Shown one piece after another: positions 45,604 to 58,559 of a DNA stretch of 64,000 nt. The stretch lies in assembly GCA_036346375.1 (NCBI GenBank), contig CM070501.1, positions 57,391,326 through 57,455,325 on the forward strand. Direction: 5' to 3'. Position 1 is the first letter of the stretch. Each line of letters starts with the position of its first letter. Under the pieces are notes generated by a model that was not told where the DNA came from, made no database searches, and was given only the letters and a program-made list of their open reading frames with translations. The stretch comes from Guadua angustifolia (Eukaryota; Streptophyta; Magnoliopsida; Poales; Poaceae). Position numbers and translations under genes: made by a program.

Positions 45604-48600
45604 TGTAGGGTCGAGGATGCGCCTAGAGGGGGGTGAATAGCGCTTATAAAAATTCGATCTCTTGCTAAACAATTCGCTAATCAACCCTAAGTCAAAACCT
45701 AATCAATTTATATGCGGAGTTTATAATCTAGGTTTTGACAATTAAAGCCTAAATAAACTAAGCTCACTATGTGCACTAACTTAATTATGTCTCTAAGCTA
45801 GAATTGCTAAATTGAACTAATCAATAATACTAAGCAATTCTACAATCAAGCAATCATGAATATATCAACAATGTAAATACTTGAATGTAAATGAGACAAG
45901 AGACAAACGACGTTTTTCCGTGGTGTTGGAGACTTGCCGGCCTCCCCTAGTCCACGCTGAGGCAAGCCCGACCACTCGGACCGGCTCCCGCCGAGCACCC
46001 GCCTCTTTCCACTAGTCGTGGTTTTTCACGCGCGTAGGCTCAACCCAACCTTCACAAACTTCGCGGGCTTCTCACAACCTTGAGAGCTCACAAGACGACG
46101 CCACGCTGCCTAGGAGTCGGCAACCTCCAAGAGTAATAAGCCGCTCCCGCTTGAACTTCACCGAGCACAACACATGCGCCCGCGATCACCAAGTGCAACA
46201 CATGCACAAGGACCTCACTCAAGTGCAACACATGCACAAGAGCTCACTCAATCCACTCCTAATTGCAACACATGCAATTAGTGCTCACACTCAAGCTCAA
46301 GAAGCAAAGGAGGAAGAGCAACATATGCACAACCCTCCAACACACAGCCAATAACATCAACAACCAAGCCCCAACCCCCAAGGGGTATTTATAGCCTCCA
46401 CCAAAGAAACTAGCCGTTGGGAGCAAACTCGGCAGAAAATAAAGTCCGGTCGGATCGGCCTCGGTCCGACCGTCTCACAGACTCAACGGTCGGAAAACCG
46501 ATCATTATGAGGTTGGTCAAGACCGCGACATAGGCTTGGCCGCACCACGGATCAAAACCCGAAAAAAGCTTCTCGAAAATACACGCCTGAAGCTCCAACG
46601 GTCCGATCAAGACAGAATACGGTCATGCAAACCGATCACGGCCGGCCCAATCACAGACTCACCAAGACGCACCGCCCTCTCGAAAAACACAAACCGAGAA
46701 ATCCCAGCCCAACCCTACTACGGTAGGATCGACCAGGTTGGCCACACCGCCTCATATGGCCGGTCCAACGGACCACTTGCGGTCCGACCGCCCGAGCTAC
46801 CGCAGACGCCGGAGATTTTAGACGGGCGGTCCGACCACACACGGCCGGTCCGACGGACTGTGGTCGGTCCGACCGCCCGCAGAAAAACTCCACAATTTTC
46901 TCCGAAACCAAATTCGATTCTTTGAGCCTCAAGGATGATCAACACATGATCATTTACCCGCAAAACACATTTGCACCAATTCGCACTCATGCCCAAAGAA
47001 TTCCAACCAAAATGCGAAAACACATTTCAAGCAACAAACACCGAGGTTACGCAATCAACCCTCTAGCCATGTAAGGATCAACACATGATCCCGACACTTT
47101 GCAAAACACATTTGCAAATGCCAACACATGCTCTAGGATCAAACGCATAACTCCAACGCTTAATTGCAAAACACATTTGCACAACCGATTAACTCCAAAT
47201 GGCGAAAACACATTTCACCAAATTCCAACTCAAGATCTATTTGCAACACGATAGCAAATCAAACTCGAAGTTTATGAGATTAATCCCCTAGCCATGTGAA
47301 GGTCAACACAAGACCCGGCCAACTTGCCAACACCCGCTGCAAGCCCCACTCACATGCTCTCGGGATTCCTGACTCATAAACCTCGGCTTTATTCAAGACA
47401 ACGAACTTGCAAATAACACTTTAAACACATTTCATGCTTGAGCACTACTCTTTGCAACACATGCAAAAGTCTAGCTCCAAGCAACATAAGTTCAAGGTGC
47501 ATGAACTCTCTAATTGCAACACATGCAATTTCTAGTTCAATGCAACACCAAAACCAAACTTCACACCAAAATCGATTCAACCAGTATGAGCTCTCTACTT
47601 GCAACACATGCAAGCCTCTAGCTCCATACGAGCACACAAGTTTTAGAAAGATTGTTTTATGAACCAAAACGTGAAGCTTCAACTAATGCAACACATGCAA
47701 AAGTGAACTTCACGCTAAAGCCAACGATTAGCTTATCCCATTTGCAACACATGCAAATCAAAGCATAATGCGAAAACCAAATGCATATACTCTTTCATCT
47801 TTGCAACACATGCAAATCGAGCATAAACAGAATAACCAAGCATAAGTCTTAACACATTCGCAACACATGCCAAATGGTTAACTCTTATGCAAAAACCAAA
47901 TCAAATAAGATTTGAGCTTTGAGTGACACGCGATTGAGATCATCAACACATGATGAGGCTCGCTTAAAGAGGCAACCCTCTTAATAGTACGGCGATAAAT
48001 AACTAGACACAAAGACTAGAAAGTCCTTAGCCTATCTACTTATACCTTCGCCGCCACGCGCAAGCAATCCCCTTTGGGGTCTTTATGATCATCACTTGAT
48101 ACTCCCCCGGGATCATCACTCTTCTCCTCTTCGGGATCCATTCTTGACGCCCATCAACACATGATGCCGTCCTTGTCCCGTTCTCATCAATTCATTCATC
48201 TTTGGACCTAACTCAATCATAACTCATGAAACTTATTAGTCCAAGATGCATGGTTGTCTCAATCATCTCTTGCACTCCATTAACACATAATGGATGCCTT
48301 TAGATTAATTGAGCACAACCCTAAATCACTTGAAATGATTTATGTATGTCTTAAGTACAATAATGCAACTCATGCCTTATTATACTTAAGAACTATTCAT
48401 TTGTCCTTTCTTAATCACGAAACACCATCAACACATGATGAAGTGTTCTCTAATGATTAACACGACAAATGAACTCAATTTAAATCATCATTTAAATTGA
48501 TTCTTCAAGTTAGGGTGTGAACTCCCCCTAAATATGTGCATCCATGTAATATATGGATTGGGAAACATGATACACATTTTGTGGTTAATATAACGGGGAT

Positions 48601-48855
48601 ATTCATACTTTAACTTGACTCCAAAGTATGCAACTAATATTAAGATGAATATGCAAACATACCTTGGGTTTTCCATTTTTCAATGCGATGAGACTAAACA
48701 AAGATATTCTAAATAAACAAGTTAGTCTCGATACAAGATTTGTCATTAATAATAATATCGCATTAGGGGATAATCTTAATACGAGATTTGTCATTAACAA
48801 TAGATTAGATTTGTCATTAACATCAAAACCACAACTAATGATGGTTGAACTTACA
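45604..48855 (-). repeat. 5' LTR of the Sirevirus-like element
   Basis: The right copy on the plus strand acts as the 5' LTR because the primer-binding site lies at its inner edge. It has the same organisation as 37190-40441, including the palindrome block (about 46440-46880) and the AACACAT hairpins (for example 46260-46280). Confidence 0.95.
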
Positions 48856-48860
48856 GTGGT

Positions 48861-50484
48861 TAATGTGAAAATTTCTAGCCTTGAGAGCGAACATGGTGGC
48901 TTCTTTTGCCTCTACTTTAATATTATAATAGATTAGCTGAACGCTCATGCATTGCAACGGAATACGAATAAGCCATATTGTAACCATGTTACAAATTGGT
49001 TGTGGGTAGATATTTGGGTTCACTTATCAACACTTGTTGATAGGAAATTTTTAGGGAGGTCGCACTTGTTTGTAGACAGATTATTTTTTCTTGTTTTGTT
49101 AGATATTTTTTAGCTAGAACCATATGTCAGCACGTAATTCACATATGAGGGGGGTGGAGAAGAGAGATAGATTATTTTTTCTTTTTTGCTAGATATTTGT
49201 TTAGAAATACCTATATATCAGCACGTAATACTCATACCAGAGAAGTAGAGAAGAGAGACAGAATGAGTAACCATCACTAATATACACTATATATTATAGT
49301 GGAAAGGATTGGAGGGCATTGAGCTATGCCACCTCACCCTCCCTCGCGATCAGGTTCTCCGAAAAATTGAAAATCACGTTTAGGCCCTTTTGGCAGTTTT
49401 TTAGTAAAATAGACCCAAAAATATGAAAATTACATTTAGGTCCCTCCGCGGTTTATATTTAGGTCCTCCAGGTGGTTTTTTGCGGAACGGACCCCCAAAA
49501 AAAATTTACTTTATGTCCCTCTACAGTTAAAAAAAAACGCAGATTTGTCGAAGGTTTATACCAAACCATAGATTCACCAACAGGTCGTAACCGCAGTTTT
49601 TTTAAAAAAACACAAATTCGTTAAAGGTTTATAGCAGTCCATAAATTCGTCGACGAGTCCTAACAAACCATTTTTTTAGACAAATACGAAAACAAAAAAT
49701 ATGACCAAATTTCCCGAAATACGTAAAAAAAAAATAGCCACGTTTTCTAAAAAAACACACATTTGTCGATGGTTTATAGTAGCCCGTAGATTCACCGACA
49801 GGTTCTAGTCATGGTTTTCTAAAAAAAAGCCAATTCGTCGAAGGTTTATAACAGTCCATAGATTCGCCGATGGGTCCTATCGACCTTTTTTTTTAAAAAA
49901 AAAATACGACAACCGAAAATACGACCAAATTTCTTAAATTTTTTACATTACATCGTCGTGCGCGACGCAGCGTAACGCGTTATTCTGGATAGTTTCTTTT
50001 AAAGTGGTAAAGAAAATAAGAGAATGAAGAGAAAGAAGGGTCAATAAAAGGACAAGAAAAAAGAAAAAAGCCCAGCAACTGTCCTCCTAATACCAAACTC
50101 TATAACGTATCCTTCCGAATGAGAGAGCGAGCCCAATTACAAACGCCGCCTAAGACCAGCCACTAGAAATTTAATTATTTGTCACTTTAAATATGTAGCT
50201 TCATAAATTTATCTCTGGATCCACATTTCATTAATTCAAATGATTCTATATACCATTGGCTTAAATGATATCATAATCCAAAAGTCAATCTTTAAAGTGG
50301 CAAATAACCCATTTTCGCAACCGACGAACTCTCGCCGTCCCGTCCCATCAGGGTTCCACCCGCCTCCCACTTCGCCATCGTTTCCCAGCTCCCCTTGCTT
50401 CCAAGCTCCACCAAACGCCGCACACCGCATCCCCTCCCCCGCCTCCCGCTCCCGCTCCCGACGCCGACGAGACGGCCCCTTCCG
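48861..50484. repeat. Repeat-rich region upstream of the FLOE-like gene; possible Helitron-type element
   Basis: Near 48945 is a GCTCATGCATTGCAACGGAA stretch typical of grass Helitron-like or related repeats. A two-copy tandem repeat of about 90 bp lies at 49078-49262 (shared TCAGCACGTAAT). Four copies of a unit of about 75 bp with GTCGAAGGTTTATA / CCATAGATTCGCCGA lie at about 49535-49890. A GC-rich hairpin-prone segment (GTCGTGCGCGACGCAGCG) is at about 49954-49972. The last 250 bp are the promoter and leader of the FLOE-like gene. Confidence 0.45.
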
Positions 50485-53400
50485 ATGAACACGTCGCGGT
50501 TCATGGACAAGCAGATCCTCGGCCTCGCCGCGTCCACCTCCCCCTCCTCCTCCGTTGCCGCCGGCGGGGGTGGGGGCGCGGAGCTCCTCGATCTGAGGAG
50601 CCCCAACCCCCAGGAGGAGGCCGAGGACCGCCGCCGCCGTCGCCACAGCTCCAACGGGAGCGCCGACGACGTGTTGCCTAGCTACGACTTCCAGCCCATC
50701 CGCACCACCGCTGCATCCACCACCGCACCGGCCTCGTGGGGGTCCCTCGACTCCAACTCCAACGCTGCCTCCTCCTCCTACAACCTCAAGGTACTTTTTT
50801 TTTGTTGGTGGCTCCTTGCCCCGTTAGATCTCGCGACCTAGCTGTGTTCATGTAGCTGCATCCCAAATCGAACAGAAAAAAATCCAACTCTTTTGTGTAC
50901 AAAGCTGCCTAGTTTGGTAAGAGAAAACTCGTAGTTCCTCAACAGTGTTGTGACGTAGAATTGCTTTGTAATAGACGCCATGAACAGATTTTTTAGATAA
51001 AAGAGCGAACCATTTACATCTCTGGCCTCTGTTTTCCAGTGAAAACGGATAACCCTAATTACTTAGGTATAGTCTATTACATCAAAGATCAAACAGAAGA
51101 TTCAAAGAGCAAACAAAGCTAACACGCCATAAGTAGATGATTTTTTCTGCTGAATAAAAAGATATACGAGACTACACTGTTGGAAAGTTTTTATGTTGGG
51201 ATTTCTTCGGATACTGCTAGTTGCTACTCTTAAATTTTGTGGCATGTTATTGTATCGTACAGGGTAGTTTGGAATGTTTGTCAATGTTGTGTGGTTGGCA
51301 TCATCTGGGCACTGCCGAATGACATGCATAATTGCATTTGCCCATTTCTCCACTGATGTACAAGTTTGTTTCTACGTTATGAAACATAGTTCAGTGAATT
51401 TGTACTATGTGCCATGTGTCGATGCTTCTTTGTTGGAGAGGCGATTAATGAGACTATACTCATGTAGATTTTTATGTTATCTTTGTAAGCTGCTAGTTGC
51501 TACTACATTTGTGCTATGAATCTTATGCTGAGATATTATTTTGTACAAAGACTACACAGAACTTAGCTGAGATCTTTTGCCTGACCCCCATTTCTCCCAT
51601 TTACAAGTTCATATGTACTCTTGTAATGTTTAATTATTTAGTATCATATAACCGTTACTGGATATCAGCTAACTATTGATGTTTACAAAATAGAGATTTC
51701 ATTTTGTAGACAATGAATTGTTCATTGTTCATAATTCATGGTTGTACATGATATTATTAATACCCTATCCTTTACTATCATATAAATAACACACTAATTT
51801 TTTTCTAATTTCAAGAGTGCTGGCATACCGGAGCCTCATGTGCTGAAGAAAGTTAGTCATGAGGAGGACAGGAGTAACTTTGGAATGGTTACTATGGCAG
51901 ATATTGATCGAACCATGAAAAAGTATTCTGATAACCTGTTGCATGCACTGGAAGGTGTAAGCTCAAGGCTTTCGCAGATGGAGGGTAGAACACGCCATCT
52001 TGAAAACTCCATTGATGACTTGAAGTTAACAATAGGCAACTGTAATGGTAGCACTGACGGAAAACTGAGGCAAATTGAGAACATGCTGAGGGAGGTATGT
52101 TTTTCGTTGACTCTCCCTCTCTATCTCTCTCTCTCTATATATATCTAACATAATGTTGATGGATCATACAATGATTGTGCTTGCTAAGCAATGCAGCTGA
52201 TGCCCTATTGGAATAAGTTTTTGTAATGGGAAAGGAAAATATCTATGATTATTTTGTAATCATCTTATCATGTTTCATGTATGCTACTGCTCTTGTTTAA
52301 TGCATATCTTATTAGATATATATTGTAGATGATGCATGCCAATTCACAATGGATTATGCAGTTCCTCATATTTATTGCTGTAACTCTGTCTCTTTCTGCA
52401 TCTAAGTCATTTATTTGTGGCGGCACATAGGATTCTGCATGTCAGTCTACATATGAGAATTTTGCTTATATGAATTTCACTTCTATTTTCAGGCGAGTTG
52501 TCCAGCTATGTAATTGTTGCAGTACATAGGTCATATTACTGCTATCACAATTGGTCATTGTTGACAACAGATATGATGCTATACTTGAAAAATAAGTTGA
52601 AAATTACTTATTATTATATATAACTTGCATGAGGTTTTGTACTACTCTCTTTCTTCGAGCTCCATACTGAGGTGGTTAACTATACATTTGTTTGTTTCGA
52701 GGATTAGACCCATTCAGTGATACAAAAATAAGATGCTTCTCTTGTTGAGAGGCATAGTCACATCCCAACCTTGTTTAGCTTTCTTTTCCTTTTTACCTGT
52801 GGATTCATGCCGTAATGTGGTTCATCTTTTCTCATGATGATGCTACACATATTCACCTGCGATGTAATAACCACTCATGGGATATTTTTTCTCTAGTATC
52901 TTTTCTTGTGATGATGCCACACTTATTCACATGCTATGTAATAACCGCTCATGGGATATTTTTTTTCTCTAGTATTGTTAGAGTCGTATAAATGTATGAC
53001 TGTGAAATAGTAAATAGGTAGGACTGAAGTGCTTCATAACAGTAATTCTGTCGGTACTGCTATGAGGGTTAATTATGGGATTACTGCATGCAGGTCCAAG
53101 TAGGTGTGCAGATTTTGCGTGACAAGCAGGAAATTGTTGAAACACAGCTCCATCTTGCCAGGCTCCAGACACCCAAAACTGAGACCCAGTTATCCGAAAG
53201 TAATGGGGCTGGACAGGCAGGCTCACAGCAGCAGCCAGTGGCTCCACCTCAGGCAGCCATTCAGCAGCAACATCAAGTCCTGACCCCTTCGCAACCACCA
53301 GCACTTCCTGTTCCAAATGTGCCGCCTCCACCTACGCTTCAAACCCAGCCTCCATCACAGTTTCCAGGCCATTTACCTCACTCACAGGTACCATCAGTCC

Positions 53401-54224
53401 CGGCTGCTGCACCGGTTCCCTCAGTGCCAGCTTTACCACGGGATCCCTACTACACTTCAGTTAGTCAGTCAGCTGAAGCCATGCTCCAGCAGTATCAAGC
53501 CCCTCTGGTTCCACAGCCACAAGCACCTCCAGCACCACCTCAGCAGTGTCAAACACCATCACAATTTTCTCAATATTCGCAACCACCGCAGTCTGCAAAT
53601 GTTAACCCTACAACTCCACTTGCACCCCCTGCACCCCAGCAGGCAGAAGAAACCATGCCATATGTGCCGCCGCCTCAGAGCTATCCACCAAATGTTCGCC
53701 CTCCTCCACCTTATATGCCACCGCCTAGTGGACCTGCCCCTCCTTTCTATGGACAAAATCCTAGCATGTATGAGCCTCCTGCAGTGAGGCCTAGCTCTGG
53801 GCCACCGCCATCCTATGGTGCCAGTGGGTATGGGCCACAGGGAGGAAGTGGTTTCTCTGAGTCATACGGCTACACTGGATCTCCTCCTCCCCAACACGGC
53901 AATGCTGGAATGAAGTCGCCCTCGCCTTTTGCTCCCTCGGGGCCATCCTCTTGGGGAAGTAGCAACTACGGCAGGCTCTCCACGGCTCAAATACCACCAC
54001 AAGCGGTGCCTATCAGTTCCAGCCCAAGTGGCTCTTCAGGCGACAGGGTGCCACTTGATGATGTAGTAGAGAAGGTCGCAACGATGGGATTCTCAAGAGA
54101 GCAAGTGCGGGCGACTGTGCGGAGGTTGACAGAGAATGGGCAGAATGTAGATCTGAACGTGGTGCTCGACAGACTGATGAACGACAGTGATGTCCAGCCC
54201 CAGAAGGGTTGGCCCGGGCGATAA
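50485..54224 (+). CDS. FLOE/DUF1421 family protein (prion-like, condensate-forming); three exons
   Basis: Exons 50485-50790, 51816-52094 and 53094-54224 join in phase 0 into 571 residues. The N-terminus MNTSRFMDKQILGL and a serine/aspartate-rich region (to about 102) match the FLOE family. Exon 2 plus the start of exon 3 give a coiled-coil (about 120-215, TMKKYSDNLLHALEGVSSRL onward). Residues about 220-510 are rich in Q, P and S, low in complexity and prion-like. Residues 513-571 are the conserved C-terminal DUF1421 segment (VPLDDVVEKVATMGFSREQV...NVVLDRLM), which looks UBA-like. Arabidopsis FLOE1 forms hydration-dependent cytoplasmic condensates in seeds; that role for this protein is inferred from family membership. 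Intron 2 contains a recent tandem duplication. Confidence 0.9.
52829..52977. repeat. Two-copy tandem repeat in intron 2 of the FLOE-like gene
   Basis: A unit of about 75 bp, containing GATGTAATAACCACTCATGG and TTTTTTCTCTAGTAT, is repeated almost perfectly in direct orientation. Confidence 0.8.
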
Positions 54225-55314
54225 GTTGAGCCTCTGAAGCCACGCACGCACGATATTCTCGTTCCCCACAGTTTGTGTATAATATTAAAAAAAAATGTTA
54301 TGTGAATCCTCCTCTGCGTGATGATCTAGGAATTGAGATTGTTATGGCATGAAGAACTGGACAGGGCGATTATACGCTTGGTTGCTGCTATCTTTCATCA
54401 AAACAACTACAGGTGGTGTTGTTACGGAGTGACGCTGGATGAATGGATGCCCTTGTTCTTCTATATATATGTGATGATGTGTCGAAAACTCTACCATGGT
54501 TTCTTTCTTGTGCGGCTGTTTATAAACAATATTTAGCGCGTTTTTAAGCTCCCTTGCCTGAATCTGACGTCCGTGGGTTTGATCTTTGATATCGATGTCA
54601 ACAGTCAAGAGATGAGATTTTTCCCCCCTCCTCTCCACTTACATGATCAACATGTCAAATTTACGCTGGGCTAGCTCTCGACCGCGTCGCACTCTTGGAG
54701 CAAGCACTCATCAGAATCGGAGAAGCTGGTGGGTTCTGTCTGACTAGTGGCCGGTGTCAGACATAGCAATCAATACAGCAAGTATCTATCTATCTATCTA
54801 TCCATGGATCGCCCTCGTGGCGTCACGCATCAGCTCGCATTGCTGCGCAGATGGGATGCTTGCTTGGTCGACGAGAGATCACGTGGCGGCATGCACTGGG
54901 GCGGCCGAGGATCACGTGCCGCCATGTGTGTGCCATGGCAGGCAGGCAAGCAAGCAGCAGCAGCAGCAGCAGCAGGGCGGGCATTAACTGATTGTCGAAG
55001 GCCCCGCTCGTTCGTGTAGCAATCATCGTCTGCAGAATGGATGGTCCCGATCTAATGGCGTCCTCGATCAAGCGTGGTCCATCCGTCCGTCCGTCGCACA
55101 TGGCGCTGGTTGGTTGGGTGCCCATATGGGCCATGTCCGCGATCTCGACGGACAAAAGTAGCAACAATATCTTACTCCCGGTAGAGAACTGAGCTCTCAG
55201 TGGTGGCACGCCCGTCTTGGTTTGCCAATCTCTCTCACCAAAATACAGGACATTGTGACGGTGCGTTTTCGCGATATGGAGGTCGGACTCCAGTTAATTC
55301 GTTAGCGTGTGTAG

Positions 55315-55378
<64 letters not shown>

Positions 55379-56444
55379 CGTATACATGTATGGATATAAT
55401 ATGTGTGGATTATATACGTCCGTCTTGCACCCTAAAAAATCTATCAAACTCCTGTTAACCAACAGAAAGTTGGCTCAGACGGGTCATTCGATTCTCCTAA
55501 CTTGACTGGTCCATCTCTCGTACTGTCAAGTCATCTATATAAACTTATTATTGTTGGAGAATGCGATCGGGTTGATCGATTGATGCCGTCTGTAGATTCT
55601 ATTATGCCACATCTATAGAATGCCCGAGGCCGTAGATTCAAACCCATGGGCCACATGTATATGAGTAACTCGATTGATAGCGTGATTACGTGACGTGAGT
55701 AACGTGACCGACCTTCTGAGTTCTGAGTCCTGGCTCGGTGGCTCGTGAGTGGCTAGGCCCAGCGTATGACGCCTCACAAATCACGGCCCGCCCGTCGCGT
55801 GGACTCATGACTCATCAACGCCCTGACTCCCGACGGCCCTACTCCTGAACTCCAGACTCCAAAGACCGGTTGGCGTGGCGAATCGTTTCATCTGCAGACC
55901 AAGGCCAAGGACGGGCGACGCGCCGAAGCCGCGACGCGACGCGACGCGACTACGCGAGGCGATCAGCGAATCAGCCGATCAGGATTGAGGATTCAGGCGG
56001 GACGACGAGACGAGTGTCCGTCATGACGCCGACATCTCAGCCTCGGCGTAGCGCCTCGCAGCATGGTTATGCCCGCTGTCTCTGCTGCCGCCTCGCGATC
56101 GCGAGCTCAGGGTTCCGATCTCGACGTTTCATCCGTGAGCCGTTAGGTATTGTCGTATTGATTTTGCTAATTATCCTAACTAACGTGATTATATGTATTA
56201 TGTTTAACATATTAATTAGATGGATCGGTAATTTGATATTTCATATTTGGTTTATGAATTTGCAGTAGGCCACTTGTAATCGTTTGATTGGACCGTGTTG
56301 ATGCAAATATGATATTGGGATTTGAGAGTTCTACAAAATCGGTAATAATTTTTTTGAGTTGATCTAGTACCTTTGTAGCTTTACGATAGCTTTCAAATAA
56401 TAATTGTTTATTTTTAATTTTCAACATATAGTTATGTCATCTAG
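54225..56444. other. Intergenic: 3' side of the FLOE-like gene, microsatellites
   Basis: It contains a (CTAT)n run near 54785-54803, an (AGC)n run near 54953-54975 and a (TA)28 run at 55319-55374. ORFs overlapping these are artefacts of the repeats. From about 56150 the AT-rich sequence is probably the intron of the hAT transposase whose last exon begins at 56445. Confidence 0.55.
55319..55374. repeat. (TA)28 microsatellite
   Basis: An uninterrupted run of 28 TA units. Its length is likely polymorphic between individuals. Confidence 0.95.
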
Positions 56445-56507
56445 AAGGTATTATTGGATGAGATTGATATTGACACCATCATCAATGACTTCGCATCTAT
56501 ACATGTT
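56445..56507 (+). pseudogene. Last exon of an hAT transposase, first part, interrupted by a Gypsy element
   Basis: An intron acceptor (ATCTAG) at 56444 opens 21 in-frame codons ending IDTIINDFASIHV, the C-terminal type of plant hAT transposases. The next bases are the 5' LTR of a Gypsy element. The reading frame resumes unchanged at 63757 after the target duplication and reaches a stop five codons later (63769-63771). The host hAT copy is therefore split by the insertion. Confidence 0.65.
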
Positions 56508-57496
56508 TGACAGGTGCACGTGGCATGGGTATCCCCAGTGACCCACGAAAAGTATATGGGCCGCCTTCGCACCATAGATGGGCCACCTCCGCGCCAAAGC
56601 CACAAGGAGAAGCCGACCGACCGGTCCCCACAAGGGCGCCTAGTTCTCGACCAAGCCGACCTTAGAAAGCAGCCCGACCTGCGCTCTAGGTCAGGCGCCC
56701 ACTAAACTCTGGCGATGGCGACGAGGGTATCCGACCGGTGGTCGGACCGACCGAACCCCGAGCTAGTTGAGCCATCTTCACCAAAGAGCGGGCGTCAAAT
56801 CATCGAAGCGGTTTACGCGCGGTCACCTACCCTACTGATGCAACGGCTTAGCATGACCGGGCAAAGAGGCCGCGCGCGCCTTCCCAAGGCGATCTCCAAG
56901 ATCGGCGCGCCCGACACAAGACTGACAACAAGCAGAGGGCAGGTACGCCGTTTCCCGGAGGAATGGACCGTGCCATCGCTCTGCGCCTCCACCAACCCCT
57001 CAGAGGTCACGTCCAACGATCAGAAGCCGAGGCGGGAGGCCAGACTCCTAGGCGTAGGAAGCCCCTTTCGTTTTCTTTCACATGCTCCCGTGTAACCTGC
57101 TTCCCCGGGCTATATAAGGGGAAGTTTGGCCCTCCGGAGCGGGGACGATCGAACGCAGCACGCACAAACAGAGCACGCACGAACAAAACCCGTCGATAAG
57201 CCTCCATCGAGAGCTCAGACGCACCTTTGGCTCTGAGTCCCTCGCACTTGTAGCCGTTCTAGTCGACCTCTGAACACGGGGAGCTCAGAGCTCGAGCTCA
57301 GCCTTCGCTTGTAACCAGGCAAACTTGCTAGCCTCAGTAATAACACACGACCACCTCACAGACTGGAGTAGGGACGTTCAGCCCGAACCAGTATATATCT
57401 TGGATCCCCTTTCTTTTGGTCCAACCATTCAAGGAACGGGAGCGCGTGGCCCCTCTAGACCTACAAATTTACTTGTCGGTTCTCGAAACGCCGACA
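56508..57496 (+). repeat. 5' LTR of the Gypsy element
   Basis: 989 bp, TG...CA. A TATATAA box at 57111-57117 lies just before the segment shared with the 3' LTR. The last 381 bp (57116-57496) match 63371-63751 with about seven substitutions counted by eye. Confidence 0.85.
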
Positions 57497-57558
57497 GTTG
57501 GCGCGCCAGGTAGGGGCCTCGCGCGTCATCAGCATCTCCGGATTCCCATTTTGTTTCC

Positions 57559-57804
57559 TTGATGGCTCCCTTCACCGACGACAGCGCGCTCGCGCCCGGG
57601 AGCCGAATTCGCTTCGGCTCTCTCGACTTCGTCGTCACCACGGCAGGAGAGCTCGACCTTACTCCTGCCACGCCCCAGAACCAGGCCCCTGCGGGACGCC
57701 TGGATCTCGCCACCTACGCCCTCGACAACCTCCGACTCGGGGCTCCCACGCCGTCTCCAAGACCGACACTCGCGCATGTATCTGCCCCGGCCGTGATGCT
57801 GTAA
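57559..57804 (+). pseudogene. Gypsy gag N-terminal fragment
   Basis: 81 codons starting 62 bp after the LTR and beginning MAPFTDDSALAPGSRIRFGS. The position and composition are those of a Tat-lineage gag start. The frame stops at 57804. A second frame, 57498-58139, continues with a similar GC-rich coding look (HFVAMGGYRHLIHEIL) before it too ends. The rest of gag and all of pol are missing. Confidence 0.5.
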
Positions 57805-58559
57805 GCAGCGCTTGTGCGGCCGGCGCCACCGCCGCCCGCGAACTGCATTTCGTGGCAATGGGTGGCTATCGCCACCTCATCCACGAAATATTGAGAGCTC
57901 CTCCGACGGTGACTCGGCTCGGCGAGGCGAGCCGGAGGAACCATACCCCGCCGAATGTAGCGTGGCCGGCGGAGCGTCGGTACCGCTTCTTCCTCGAGCC
58001 AGAGGCCCTCCACCGACGCTCCGGGGCACCAGAGGTGGGGCTTCAGCACGGGCAGGTTGGGTCTCCGGTCTCCCCAGATCCGCCACGACGAGCTCCTCCA
58101 GCAGCGAGAGCTAGAGTTACGGGCGGCCAGACTCGGTAAGGCGAAGATCGAGAGGGCGAGAAAGACGAAGAAGGCCGGGAGAAGCAAATGTTGAAGATGG
58201 GTGTAATTACCACTCCCCCCCGTGTTCCGTATTTATAAGGGCGGAATAGGGCAACCAAAACCGCCGTCGCCTCGCGTGCTCCGCAATGCCTCCCGACACG
58301 CCCGCGGCCCAGTGCAGCGACATGACGTTCATTTAAATCCCACTCCGCATTAAATGCCGGTGAAACGACGCGAGCGAAGGAGGACGCCACTTCACGCTGA
58401 CACGGCGCGGCCCTTCGGTTTTCGCGCGAGGCCTGGCTATACAGCACGACTTCGGAATTCGCATCAAACACCAGCGAGCCGCGCGACGGCGGGCCCAGAA
58501 AGATAAGTCACTTAACTCTCGGTCTCTTTTGCGCCTATCTCGAAGATCCAGCAATGCGT

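Larger units (their letters stand above)
37190..48855 (-). mobile_element. Complete non-autonomous Sirevirus-like Copia LTR retrotransposon
   Basis: Two direct LTRs of 3252 bp each (37190-40441 and 45604-48855) start TGTAAGTTC and end CCCTACA on the element (minus) strand. GTGGT flanks the element on both sides (37185-37189 and 48856-48860). The primer-binding site sits just inside the right LTR on the minus strand and matches initiator tRNA-Met with a 1-nt deletion (TGGTATCGAGCC). The purine tract CCAAAAGGGGAGAT abuts the left LTR. The interior (5162 bp) encodes Gag only; no protease, integrase, reverse transcriptase or RNase H motif was seen. Long Gag, several purine-tract copies and GC-rich palindromes in the LTR point to the Sirevirus lineage. 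It would need a partner element to move. Confidence 0.9.

Noticed and set aside
37190..48855. Segmental duplication of about 3.2 kb
   Set aside because: TG...CA ends, GTGGT target duplication, primer-binding site and purine tract show these are LTRs of one element.
55200..55505. 101-codon ORF with a long IY repeat
   Set aside because: It is translation of the (TA)28 microsatellite.
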